Assembly: GCA_964020975.1 (NCBI GenBank)
Contig: OZ026623.1
Location: forward strand, 75,911,631-75,975,630
Direction: 5' to 3'
DNA: 64,000 bases
Source: Hermodice carunculata
Taxonomy: Eukaryota > Annelida > Polychaeta > Eunicida > Amphinomidae
How positions within the stretch are numbered: the first letter of the stretch is position 1; each line of letters begins with the position of its first letter. Position numbers and translations under genes: made by a program. The notes under the pieces are model-generated. The model did no database searches and was not told where the DNA came from. It worked only from the letters and a program-made list of their open reading frames with translations. This document shows positions 52,611-64,000 of the stretch, piece by piece.

Positions 52611-54242
52611 GTAAATCATTACCTTTTTGTACTGAAGCGACATTTCGTACTGATTTTCTACAAGATAGAAGTTCATAATGCAATGTTCTCTCGCGTAATA
52701 ATTTATGTCATTAAAGAATCACAATGACGGTATATTTTACTTTTTGATATAAGATATTGTTCCTCACTTACTAAGTTTGATAACTGGCAGGTGGGCAATA
52801 ATTTTTTTCCGTGCCATGTAAGTGTTTATTCTGTTGACCTCTCCATGTGCAAATTATGAGGCTGTGAGCACTGCATATTTGACGCACATGGACCTCCTAA
52901 CCGTAGAAAAATAGTTTGTTCTGGCATAGTTGCAGCTGTCACATCCCAGTAGGTTGAAACAAGCGAACTATAACAGTCCTGTGCTTAGCTTATCTTACAT
53001 GTACTAAACAGAGTGGGCATAATAACTTCAGAATATTAAGGTCACGTTTGTTAAATTTCATCGTCACTCTTTGTAATACTATTCACCACTCATACAGTTT
53101 ATGACTTATTTTTGAAAATGAAAAGAAACAGAATCTTCTATTAATGAGACACATGCCAATACTTCTATTTAAACTGACAAGGTCATATCTTACTACAGTC
53201 ACACCTACATGTATCTTTAGGGACCACCCTGCAGACCTGATGAAAGTGCCCCCTTAAGACAGGTTTCATACTTCGATCAACTGAAATAAAAAGACGTATA
53301 ACTAAATTTACACAAACCTTTATTAGGACATGGTAAATTTATATATCAAAAGAGTAAAAAAAATATTGTATTTTAAAATCATAGATGAAAAGGATAGTAT
53401 CACAGCTCACATCATTGACATGGTCTGGTGCTTTCTGTTTCATCAATTATTTTATTTGCATTACTCCACTCCCCGTTTCTGTCACAATCGCATGGCAACA
53501 TTTTATCTGAATTGTGTAGTTTTATGGCATTTATCTTCTGCTCTAAAGATATAAAGGTTCTGATCCATTTTGGTATGGTAGCAGCGATGATCACCGATGT
53601 AATAGTTCATGGGCCTACTCTCCAAAATTGCCAAGACCTTAACTACTGTCACATTTGCAGCTGTCCGTATAACAGAGTTACAGAGTTACATTGCTAATAT
53701 GTACAAATCTCCTTAACGATTTTTGATTATTTAACAAACGACTGAAAATGAAGACATCGTTATGTAGAAAACAAAGTAGATGGGGTCAAGCAAAGGTGCA
53801 TGCCCAGTAAGCTGGGAGAGGATATAAATAACAGTTCTGCAGAAGTCAAGAAAAGCAAATACGTGTCATCATTTTTTGTGGGGGGGGGATATCATTACAT
53901 ATCAGATATCCTTAGTATTGTCACCTAGTGAACCAATTTGTCTTGCCTTTCAACCAAGGTGAAAACGAGTTAGAAGTGGATTTAGCTAATGGTTCTGGAT
54001 AAATCCAAAATGAGAACAGTGGACAGACACAAGGACAAATGGACAGTGGCCTACAGGTCAGCTGAGCAAAAATAAAATAAAATAAATAGCAGTGCCATCT
54101 GGGGAATGAATTAAGGTCTTTGGATTCACAGAAATGTTTCCATGAAATATCAAAGCAATTGTTCCAGCTCTTTTGAAGACGTTTGTCGATCTTTCCAAAA
54201 GAAACATAAAATTTACTCTAACATGACCATAAGGATAAATAT

Positions 54243-54310
54243 ATATGGACTTATGAAAGGTAGATCTCCACCATGTTTGAAGTGAATCTGCCTAAGATTT
54301 TTAGAAAGGT
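54243..54310 (-). repeat. Reverse copy of the 1.5-2.3 kb dispersed repeat
   Basis: In reverse complement it reads 'gcagattcacttcaaaca' then 'tggtggagatctacctttc', matching the core of the repeat at 1521-2330. Confidence 0.5.
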
Positions 54311-54321
54311 TAATAATGTGC

Positions 54322-54450
54322 TTTTCCATTGCAATCACCGTTAACCTGCATAGCAATCAATAGGAATGGATCATTGACAGTCAAAAATGTGATTTTCCAT
54401 TGCAATCACCGTTAACCTCCGCTGAAACCAATAGAAATAATCACTGACAG
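54322..54450. repeat. Imperfect tandem duplication, 71-bp period
   Basis: 'ttttccattgcaatcaccg' followed by 'ttaacct' begins at 54322 and again at 54393. Each is followed by a 'caatag-aat' and 'cactgacag'-like ending. Confidence 0.8.
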
Positions 54451-54685
54451 ACAAGTACCCGTACTGAAGAAGCCGTTACCATAGGGGATCCACAGTGACA
54501 CCAATTGTTGAACCCACTTAACCCTTCCATAAGGTGAGCACAATCTGTGTCCCAGTTTTAAAGACAAAGTCAAACATATTGAAAACAAAAAGGCATGATT
54601 TAAGAAAATGATGAATGCAGCGCCAACAGGTGACCCCCCCTCCCCCCAAGAAAAAAGTCTAGCAGTCCCAAGAAATGCTTCTATT

Positions 54686-54990
54686 GTATTTGTGTTGTTT
54701 TGTCCAGAGCCACTTAGAGCCTAGCAGTCATTACCCTACTCCGCAGTCCAAACTCCTGCCTCTCCAAAGCTAACCTGTCACTGTCTAACCTATGTACATG
54801 CCGAAAATCTATTGTCCGTATTGCGCATGTTCTTCTGTAAAATTTTGTCATGGGCTGTTTTAGCCCAAATAAATTAAACGGTCTTCAGCTGGTTACTACT
54901 CAAAACATGTTTCGGAGCCTATACCCATACATGTCTCTCTGTTTAGCAGCTCCTTGTCTAAGCTTAATATTCAGCAAAGACATCCCCTAT
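54686..54990 (+). repeat. Dispersed repeat family A, copy 2
   Basis: Matches 10548-10860 in the same orientation over its whole length, with scattered substitutions and small indels. Confidence 0.8.
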
Positions 54991-55099
54991 GAAATTTAAA
55001 ATCGATCAGGCATACCGTTTTGGATAATTTATTTTTTAGGTTTTCTAAAATTAAAAAGCTAAAACCCATTTCAATGTCCTTGGAGCATGCTGATTTGAA

Positions 55100-55185
55100 C
55101 ACACTTAGAGGTGATCTATCCAAGGTACATTCCCTCCAGGTTTGAAGTTAATCCAATCGATCTTTTCAGGGCAGAAGTCAAAAAT
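55100..55185 (-). repeat. Reverse copy of the 1.5-2.3 kb dispersed repeat
   Basis: The reverse complement reads 'gacttctgccctgaaaagatc' in two parts, then 'ttaacttcaaacctgg', then 'gggaatgtaccttgg' and 'tagatcacc', matching the core of the repeat at 1521-2330. Confidence 0.5.
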
Positions 55186-55355
55186 ATATATATATCTATT
55201 ATTCGTACACAAGAGGTACAATATATATAAAAAAAATGGCAAAAAAGTATACAACGTATATATATGTGAATTAAGAGGAATGAAAAATAAGTCTTTCATA
55301 CAGTTTACTGGTCAAGATGACCCTATCTGCATGGACTCGTTTTGGGTGACAAACG

Positions 55356-56375
55356 TTACAATGTGCATACGAAGTGAATAATTTCATCCAATTTTGCTCG
55401 TGAGAGATTGGTTTTAAGCTTACCGCCTCTTGCTTCACAAAGTTCGTGGATAAACGCCGCAGATTGCTCATCATCCTGATTGAAGTCCTCATTATCCCGA
55501 GAACTGAAGAATGATCGCCAGCATGACGACACTAGTGAGTGCTTATCCATTCCATATTTTGACGCAATGAACGTTAAAGATTTAGACGCACATGATTGGC
55601 TGCCATTAATCACCAGATTACCGCATGTTTTTACAATTATATTGTTACTGTTCACCACCTTTGAAATGAATTTTATAAACCGTCTGTGTATCTGTGTTTC
55701 GACTGGAGGATCACCACAAATCAGAGGAAGCAGACGACTGTGTGTCCTGTGCAGGATTCTCCATATGTTTCTAACGGCCTTACGCCAAGCTGTATAAAAC
55801 GACTGGACCTCCTTACCTGATAGATCCCAGAGTTGACATCCGTACAATGACATGCAGAATGTTTTAAAAAGTTTGTACCTTTTATCTGGAAATGCTTTTG
55901 AAAAATGTACCATGAGCATGTTCACTTCTGTTTGAAACCGCTTAATGGCATTTTTTTTACCATCGGAACCAGAATTGAGACCAATAAGGTTACCCAGATG
56001 TTCACATTTATCAACATGTTCAATTGGTTTTTCATCAAAGAGTAGTCGCACAGAGGGATTTCTTTTGCCAAAAGTCATATGTTTACTTTTACTAGGATTA
56101 AAAGAGACATTATATTCGGAGGAGTAAATGGAGGAAATATCTAACATTTTTGACATGGATGATAATGTGGGAGCTAGGAGGACCACATCGTCAGCATAAC
56201 CTAAGGCTCCCATGAACACATTACCGACATGACATCCAAAGCCTTGTTTTTCCAAGCGAATCAGCAGTTCATCAATATACACTCCAAATAATATTGGAGA
56301 GAGTACCCCACCTTGCTTTACTCCATTACTACACGTGAAGGGGTTAGACCTATTACCTCCCCACACAACAGACAT
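55356..56375 (-). pseudogene. LINE RT palm, thumb and C-terminal region
   Basis: A 339-codon frame with N-G-V-K-Q-G-G-V-L-S-P-I-L-F-G-V-Y-I-D-E-L (motif B), A-L-G-Y-A-D-D-V-V-L-L-A-P (motif C, intact catalytic Asp pair) and F-N-P-S-K-S-K-H-M-T-F (motif D). A long tail follows with R-R-F-I-K-F. The tail lacks an obvious zinc knuckle. It is joined out of frame to the preceding RT block at about 56360. Confidence 0.9.
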
Positions 56376-57156
56376 TTTTTTTATTTTGATACATGTTTAG
56401 GAGTAACCTGGCGGTGATGGGGCACAAGCCTTTCTTTAGCATGAGTGTGAATAATTTAACAAACTCAACTCGATCAAAGGCTTTTGTTGCATCTAATAGA
56501 ACCACCTGTACATCAGTGCCATTTCGGTTATAATAACTGACACACTCTGAAAGGACAAATGTGCACTGACTGGTAGAACTGTTAGCTTTGAAACCAAATT
56601 GTAGTTCGGAAGAGTTCAATACATGATAATTATCATTTAAAATTACCCAGTCGAGTAGCTTACCCAATATGCTACTGAGAGCTTTACTTCGATAGTTCTC
56701 CGAGTCATTAGTAGATTTTCTTTTGTTTTTTGGAATAGCATGTAGAGAGATGTTTAACATATTATCAGGTGAATGCCCGTGTGAAAGCATAGAGGAGAAT
56801 AACAATGATAAGTTGATATATAGCGTATCTGTCCCTCGAATAACATGATCAGAGTAATAACCTAATTCACCATCATGTTTACCAAGCTTAAGAATTTTAA
56901 CAGCCTCAGTTACTTTGTCTATTGTGATGGCATTAGATTGTAAACAGTTGTTATCTTCACAGTAATGTGACCGAATGCCCTCCCCAATTTTATTTCTAAG
57001 GGCTGCCATTTCCTCTGGGTCGAATGAAACTGAGTTGTAAAGAGACATGTATTTATCTGCAAAAAGATTAGCAATTTCTCCTGGATCAGTTTTGTCGTCT
57101 ACAACCATTGGTTTAGCATTAGATGAATTTCTAATTTTTTTTTCACCATGTTCCAA
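56353..57156 (-). pseudogene. LINE RT fingers and motif A
   Basis: A 267-codon frame. It contains I-P-K-N-K-R-K-S, Y-R-S-K-A-L-S-S-I-L-G-K (the usual Y-R-x-I-x-L-S is altered), L-Q-F-G-F-K-A-N-S-S-T, and V-V-L-L-D-A-T-K-A-F-D-R-V (motif A, intact Asp). It overlaps the downstream block in another frame. Confidence 0.88.
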
Positions 57157-57380
57157 AAGTCCCGGGGTTTATTATTGGACAAAGCATCTGCTAATTTATT
57201 GGTTTCACATATCTCTCTGTTATTCTTTACTAACCGTAGCGTATAGTGGTACTTGGCTCTCGTTCTATTTCTTAAGTTCAGCCAAAACCCCTGTTCTTGG
57301 AGAATTGTTGCATTTCCATAAATAGTGCCAGAATACGGCATCCCTTTTATATGGCTCAACATATTCGTTGCAGCTGGGTA

Positions 57381-57980
57381 TTACTTTACCATGCTGCGTA
57401 TTGGAGTATGGTATGTTAGTGTATCAAGGCAAGAATTGATTATTGCGTCATAAAATAATTGTATATCGAGACCATGTTTAAGACAAATGAAATCCTTGCA
57501 CTGGATTGCACCCATTGGAATTTCAATTTTTCTCAAATTATCGTCAAGAGATAATTTATAGTTTTCGATGTTTTCCATCGTAGCAGCATGCCACAGGGGC
57601 TGAGGTTGTTTCTCCACTGGATTATTACAAGCGTACTCAACGGGCATGTTCAATTTAAGCATTATTGGTAAATGGTCAGAAAAGTTGTCACCATCACACA
57701 CACAGTAGTACTCTGATACACCCTCGTACAAATTATCTGTGACCACAAATTGATCAATGGTTGATGTATCTCCATTACATTTACTTTCAAACGTATGGCT
57801 GACTTTACTTTTGTTGTGTGATAATAAACAACGAAAACTTTCTTTTTCTAGAAACGAAATCAACAGTGCGGTATTCATAGATGTTCGTCGACCAAAGTTA
57901 GTATTAACAAATTTCCTTTGCAATCCCCGTTGAATGAAATGGTAAGAACTGGACTGAATACATTGACCTACAAGTGCCAA
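57381..57980 (-). pseudogene. LINE endonuclease C-terminal half
   Basis: The frame includes S-T-I-D-Q-F-V-V-T and D-N-F-S-D-H-L-P-I-M-L-K-L. The latter is the S-D-H catalytic end of the AP-like endonuclease that nicks target DNA. The N-terminal half, with Q-E-T/H-x-W motifs, is absent, consistent with 5' truncation. Confidence 0.8.
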
Positions 57981-58015
57981 AATAGAATAGAAATCATTAA
58001 AAATCAGGCACCGTA

Positions 58016-58263
58016 TGTATTTAATACAAAGAGAAACTTAACAAACCCAATTCTGTAAGCCCATGTACCGTTTGAACACTATCAAGTCCGATATTCTAAG
58101 AGCAAAGTCCTATTCCGTACCATTACCTGAAAAACTGTATTCGAAATCGTAATAGCAAATCAATTTATAAAAGGAACAAATCATATTCATAAAATGTGAA
58201 ATTTAGAAGAAGGGTTTAGGCATTATTAGCCTTTAAAAAATCGGGTCATCAGCGGGGAACCAG
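58016..58263 (+). repeat. Dispersed repeat family B, copy 2
   Basis: Nearly identical to 28329-28578 in the same orientation. It starts about 30 bp beyond the truncated 5' edge of the minus-strand LINE. Confidence 0.9.
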
Positions 58264-61200
58264 CGCTAGACCACTTAGTGGCCGACTCTGCTTTATCGTT
58301 TGATTAGCTACATGCACACCAATTTTCATTACAATTCGCAGAAGATGCCAAAAAAAACTGGAAAAGCATACAAAACTTCGTAAAACATAAAAACAATTGG
58401 CAGTACCTCCTGTTGAACAATTAATGTACACGGCCCGAAATTTCCCTATACGATGTCAAAGAAATTAGTTTGTTGGAGACCGAACCAAGGTAAAAACCCT
58501 GCTCTGCCCAACTATCGCAAGTTAAGTGGATCTGGTTGATGGTTGTAGGAAAAAAGCTAAAATGGTAAACTGGGGATGCCGCGGACAGATGAACTAACAT
58601 CGGGTGCACATTACAAAAGCCCAGCTAACTGACAAGAGAGTTAAGCTAAAATGATTATTCTTCAAGATGAGCCTTTTACATAACTGAAAAGATTTGCGCA
58701 TCTATAAATATATATACGAATACACACATATATACATAAGTGAAAAATTCACTTTTTATTTCCCCAAGGATTAATTAAAACAAGTGATCTCTGTTGCGGG
58801 AAAGCCACTGAAACAGGAACAGAAACGGTGGATTACCCTCTATTGATTGAATACACGTTTTAACCTTTAAACTAAACATGACCGATGGGCAATAATGGTC
58901 GTTTTACAAAGAGGACAAATATGCTTTTAACACGATCCTATCTCTCTAGCTAGCTGCATGGATAACAAGCATTATAAATGGGAATGGGATAGCCACTTAA
59001 CTTACTAATTGAACATTCTAATAGACCACTGGCGGTTGGCTCTAGTTACCTCAAGCCTATATCAAATGTTTACCGAACCTTTCATTGACATCAAGTACAA
59101 AGGATAGTGGGAAATAATTCCTAAAATTGTGTATACGATATTCTTGCATGCATATTTTCATACCTGTTGCAAGCAGGGAACACACAGGGTAATGAGTGGA
59201 CTGGAAAATAGGAAGATAGTAGGAAGCAGGGAAAGCCCGATTTTAACTTGATGTGAGATTTAAAGTAGCCTATATTGAAAGATTTAAAAACCCCATCGGA
59301 TCAAAGTCTTTTACTCAATTGGTATAACAATTTTGGCATCAGTTGTGAGATACTGAAACACAGAGTTAAGCCAAACCTTTGGTGTAAGTGATGTCACTTC
59401 CTGTAGTGAAAACCATTACATCATACCTCCACTAGTGACGCACAGGCCTTGTTTAATTTCTGATGGAAAAGTCCACAATCTTTATTTTTCTTCACATTTA
59501 GAGTGTTAATTTTTTTTTAGATAATGAAAATAAGTCACAACTTTGTAGCTATCTGACTTACCAATTAACGCTTCTATCATTGATGACCGTCGGTAAAGCT
59601 ATCATCAAGGGTGTAGTAATGGACAAAACCTACCAAGGTGTTTTAGTAGAGCTTTTATCACATTGCCCTTGAAACTAAAATATCAGACTCTAAAATATTT
59701 CATGAAAATATTCGTACATGCAAAAAACCAACATCCAACACAAATCATAAAATCAGTATTTTTAAGTTTACGAAACCTAATAAATTTTTCAAGCGCCTAA
59801 ATGAAGTTTTTTATCACTTGAGGCACTTACAGCAGAAACTTTTTTTAAAAAAGTCAATAATTTGTATGAAGATGCCTTAAGAGTATAAGGAAATTCCGTA
59901 TGGTACTACGAAAGATCTGATAGGAACTTTTTTAACATGATATAATTTGTTGGTAGTAAATTGTAATGAAACAGAAAACATTGAGCGCTGTTACCCCACC
60001 TTACTGCTACAAAAAAGGTCATTGACGATAGTGTCTGCCTTTGCTCTGGTGATAGTGGACAGATCAAACGTTTCGCCAAGTGGGTGTTTGTCTCTACTAC
60101 GTATCATCAAAATGTTCACAAACTGTTCTCAAATACCCCCTCAGCATTTTGGCGGTCCAGAATGCTGAAAGGTTCTGTCCACTTGGCGTCAGAGAGCGTG
60201 GCTTACAGTTTTTTGGGGCCATTTTTTGCAGTCACAGATATTTGTCTTTAAAAAATCACATCAGTGCTCGTAAAATTCCAGCAATGTTATGAATTAATAT
60301 CGAAAACTTGTAACCAATACACATCAAGTGCTGCTTAACCCCTCTTTAGCATTTACGTTTGTAGCATAGAGAACAACAGACGCTTCGCCAGCCCTTTTTA
60401 TTGACTTTTCTGCACGAGGTTTTGAACATCTTTACATTATTCCTGTTCGTTGGCCAACTCGTTTCATACAAAGGTCCTACATTGCGTCCCTCAGGTAGCA
60501 ATATGAATGTGCAGAAAATAAATTCAACGTGTACAACACCAGATCAGCAGTGTTCCTGCAAAAGGGGTGGCTGCAGCAAACATCGACCTTTTTAGGCATA
60601 ATCGCTGGGTATAGCACATGCTTTCATTCTGAAACTGAAACGGATCTTTGTAATAAGTTTCATGTGGTAACATAGAGGGTCAATGTTGGAATTGGTTAAT
60701 ATAAAAAATCACAGTGTTTCTGCAATGACAAATTGCTTTAACTCTTTCAGTGCCAGGTTTTGCACTAAGTAAACAGCTTTCTTCGACGCGCTCTGGGCGC
60801 AATGCCTCTAGCACGCGCCAAGCTAAGCTGTTTACCTGAACTATTGTGATATACGGGACTTAAGGTATTCTGGTACTTGACTGGAATGTCTGTTTACAAC
60901 GAACATAGATGTAGTATCCGTTTGATAATTAAGATATATCTACATTAGGTACTTCGACTTCAGTCGCAGTTGGTTGTGAAAGAGTTAGAGAATTTGCATA
61001 TTCTGATATCCTGAGTAAAATGGATCAACACACAGATGTCAGTTTAAACAATAATATCGCTGCTGTCACTGATATAATCGAAAAAGCACACAAAAAGCGT
61101 ATACCCCGCGTATAAGTACGGTTTGATAAACACAAACACGAAAAGCAAAAATAAATAATGACAGGAATGTTCAGGTGAATAAATTTTAGGAACAACTTGT

Positions 61201-61389
61201 TTAAAATACTTACTTCTACCCCTAGAGATTCCCCACTTTTCCACATATTAAAAAAACTTGCCACGTTTATTGATATATTTAAAAAAGAACATACCTAGTG
61301 CTAAAAATATTATTCTGCAGGCTGTTTTAAAACTCATGAACCTGATATGAAAAAAACATGGCGACTATAGATGAAATAATATTAAAGAC

Positions 61390-61390
<1 letters not shown>
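58264..61390. other. Long stretch without recognised gene
   Basis: AT-rich with short frames only. One, plus 60401-60595, ends in a Cys-rich tail and is discussed among the findings. Confidence 0.4.
60769..60835. repeat. Short GC-rich hairpin, 11-bp perfect arms
   Basis: GTAAACAGCTT at 60769-60779 pairs perfectly with AAGCTGTTTAC at 60825-60835 around a GC-rich interior with ACGCGC steps. Confidence 0.55.
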
Positions 61391-63130
<1,740 letters not shown>

Positions 63131-63510
63131 GGTCTAGCACATTGTTCTCAATTTCATCTCAACATATACTGAATCCTGCTTGGTTACAAATTATTATGTA
63201 TGAAGACAGTCACAACTCTGATTAACACTTTCATTCAAACACCCACTCAACTGCTGAATGAATCTTTAGCTATGAATGGAATCTGCTCAACCATATACTA
63301 TTGTGGCTATAATATATTTGTCAACTTTTGAGGGTGGCCCTTATGCCAGCGACATTTTTGTTTGTCTTAATGGGAATCTCTGTGGCCACTTTACGCGCCT
63401 CAATTTTCTTTTTTTTTATACATACCATGTTACATGAATTAATATTGTATGTTGTGCAATTACGGATGAATAAAATGATACGGAGTCCTAGGTTCTGAAT
63501 TATTTATGAT

Positions 63511-63547
63511 TTTCTCTCTCTCTTTCTCTTTCTCTCTCTCTTTCTCT

Positions 63548-63599
<52 letters not shown>
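63511..63599. repeat. (CT)n microsatellite with TTTCTC steps
   Basis: CT units, imperfect in the first half. A short TA and GA run follows at about 63624-63648. Confidence 0.95.
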
Positions 63600-63601
<2 letters not shown>

Positions 63602-63648
63602 GTTTTTTATTTATACATAAGTAAATATATATATAGAGAGAGAGAGAG

Positions 63649-64000
63649 CTACTTTAGCATACGTGTTTTTGGCAATGTAGAATAAGATCCCTGGTGGCAA
63701 AGAAACCTTTCAAAAAAAATTTATGCTTTTATGATTTGTCATTCTACATGACCCGTGCATGACCGATTATAGTGAATAGCTGTTACAACAAAAGAAAAAT
63801 AATATTTGCCCTGCATTTGTAAGTACAGATTCATGCACAGAAACTAGACGGATGGTATTTCTGTGTATAATAGAAATGTATCAGCCAGAAAAAGTTACTT
63901 AAATTTACTGGCAATGACACTTTGGTGTTATTTTCTTGCTGCACTTCTTTTGCAACTCAACAGTTTTTTATACTTTCAAACGTTACCAAGTGCACTTCAA
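63649..64000. other. No recognised gene
   Basis: AT-rich end of the window without identifiable features. Confidence 0.4.

Larger units (their letters stand above)
52612..54685. other. No recognised gene
   Basis: Short frames without domains, apart from the repeat copies at its right end. Confidence 0.4.
55356..57985 (-). mobile_element. 5'-truncated LINE with endonuclease and RT (Jockey/CR1 superfamily)
   Basis: Minus-strand order: endonuclease C-terminal half (57381-57980), linker (57099-57362), RT fingers and palm (56353-57156) and palm, thumb and tail (55356-56375). Frames change between blocks at three places. The ORF ends naturally at 55356. The 5' side stops near 57985, just before repeat family B copy 2. 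This is the best-preserved RT in the window. The clade is not certain. Confidence 0.85.

Overview
The window is eukaryotic, AT-rich and repeat-dense. Support comes from splice-like boundaries, several clades of non-LTR retrotransposon, Penelope-like and Crypton-type fragments, long (TA)n, (CT)n and (GATA)n tracts, and one large extracellular-type exon with a C-type lectin half-domain. The mix suggests a marine invertebrate (mollusc, annelid, cephalochordate or echinoderm grade). The phylum cannot be fixed from sequence alone. I saw no bacterial genes, rRNA, tRNA or CRISPR array.

Layout. 1-3 kb: microsatellites and degenerate copies of a dispersed repeat. 3-6 kb: decayed L1/Tx1-like LINE. 6-11 kb: mostly unassigned, with a repeat that recurs at 54.7 kb and one candidate exon. 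11.8-14.1 kb: broken Penelope-like element with huge TA tracts. 14.5-20.1 kb: a small foldback, two TTAA-flanked 20-bp inverted termini 4.7 kb apart, a LINE tail, two candidate exons and a Crypton-type recombinase remnant. 23.1-24.8 kb: large inverted repeat with arms of about 715 bp. 26.2-28.6 kb: GATA/GACA array, LINE tail and LINE ORF1. 29.8-33.7 kb: Penelope-like fragment abutting a nearly complete CR1/L2-group LINE.

34.7-37.7 kb (minus strand) holds the best host-gene candidate: one uninterrupted exon of about 3 kb. It has a signal-like start, many cysteines, CUB-like stretches and the first half of a C-type lectin domain ending at a splice donor. 39.0-39.6 kb holds a broken zinc-finger gene resembling RAG1 N-terminal-like proteins. 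40.2-41.8 kb has a 92-bp-arm hairpin and a TA-flanked MITE whose interior is an array of units of about 11 bp.

43-46 kb: RTE-like and other LINE fragments. 49 kb: a second Crypton fragment between TTAA-flanked inverted repeats. 55.4-58.0 kb (minus): a LINE with good endonuclease and RT blocks. 61.4-63.1 kb: another CR1/L2-group LINE. The rest shows no recognisable gene. No set of genes working together as a pathway or operon is visible. The interest lies in the lectin/CUB exon, the RAG1-N-like relic and several unusual inverted-repeat elements. All calls are by eye, with no database search.
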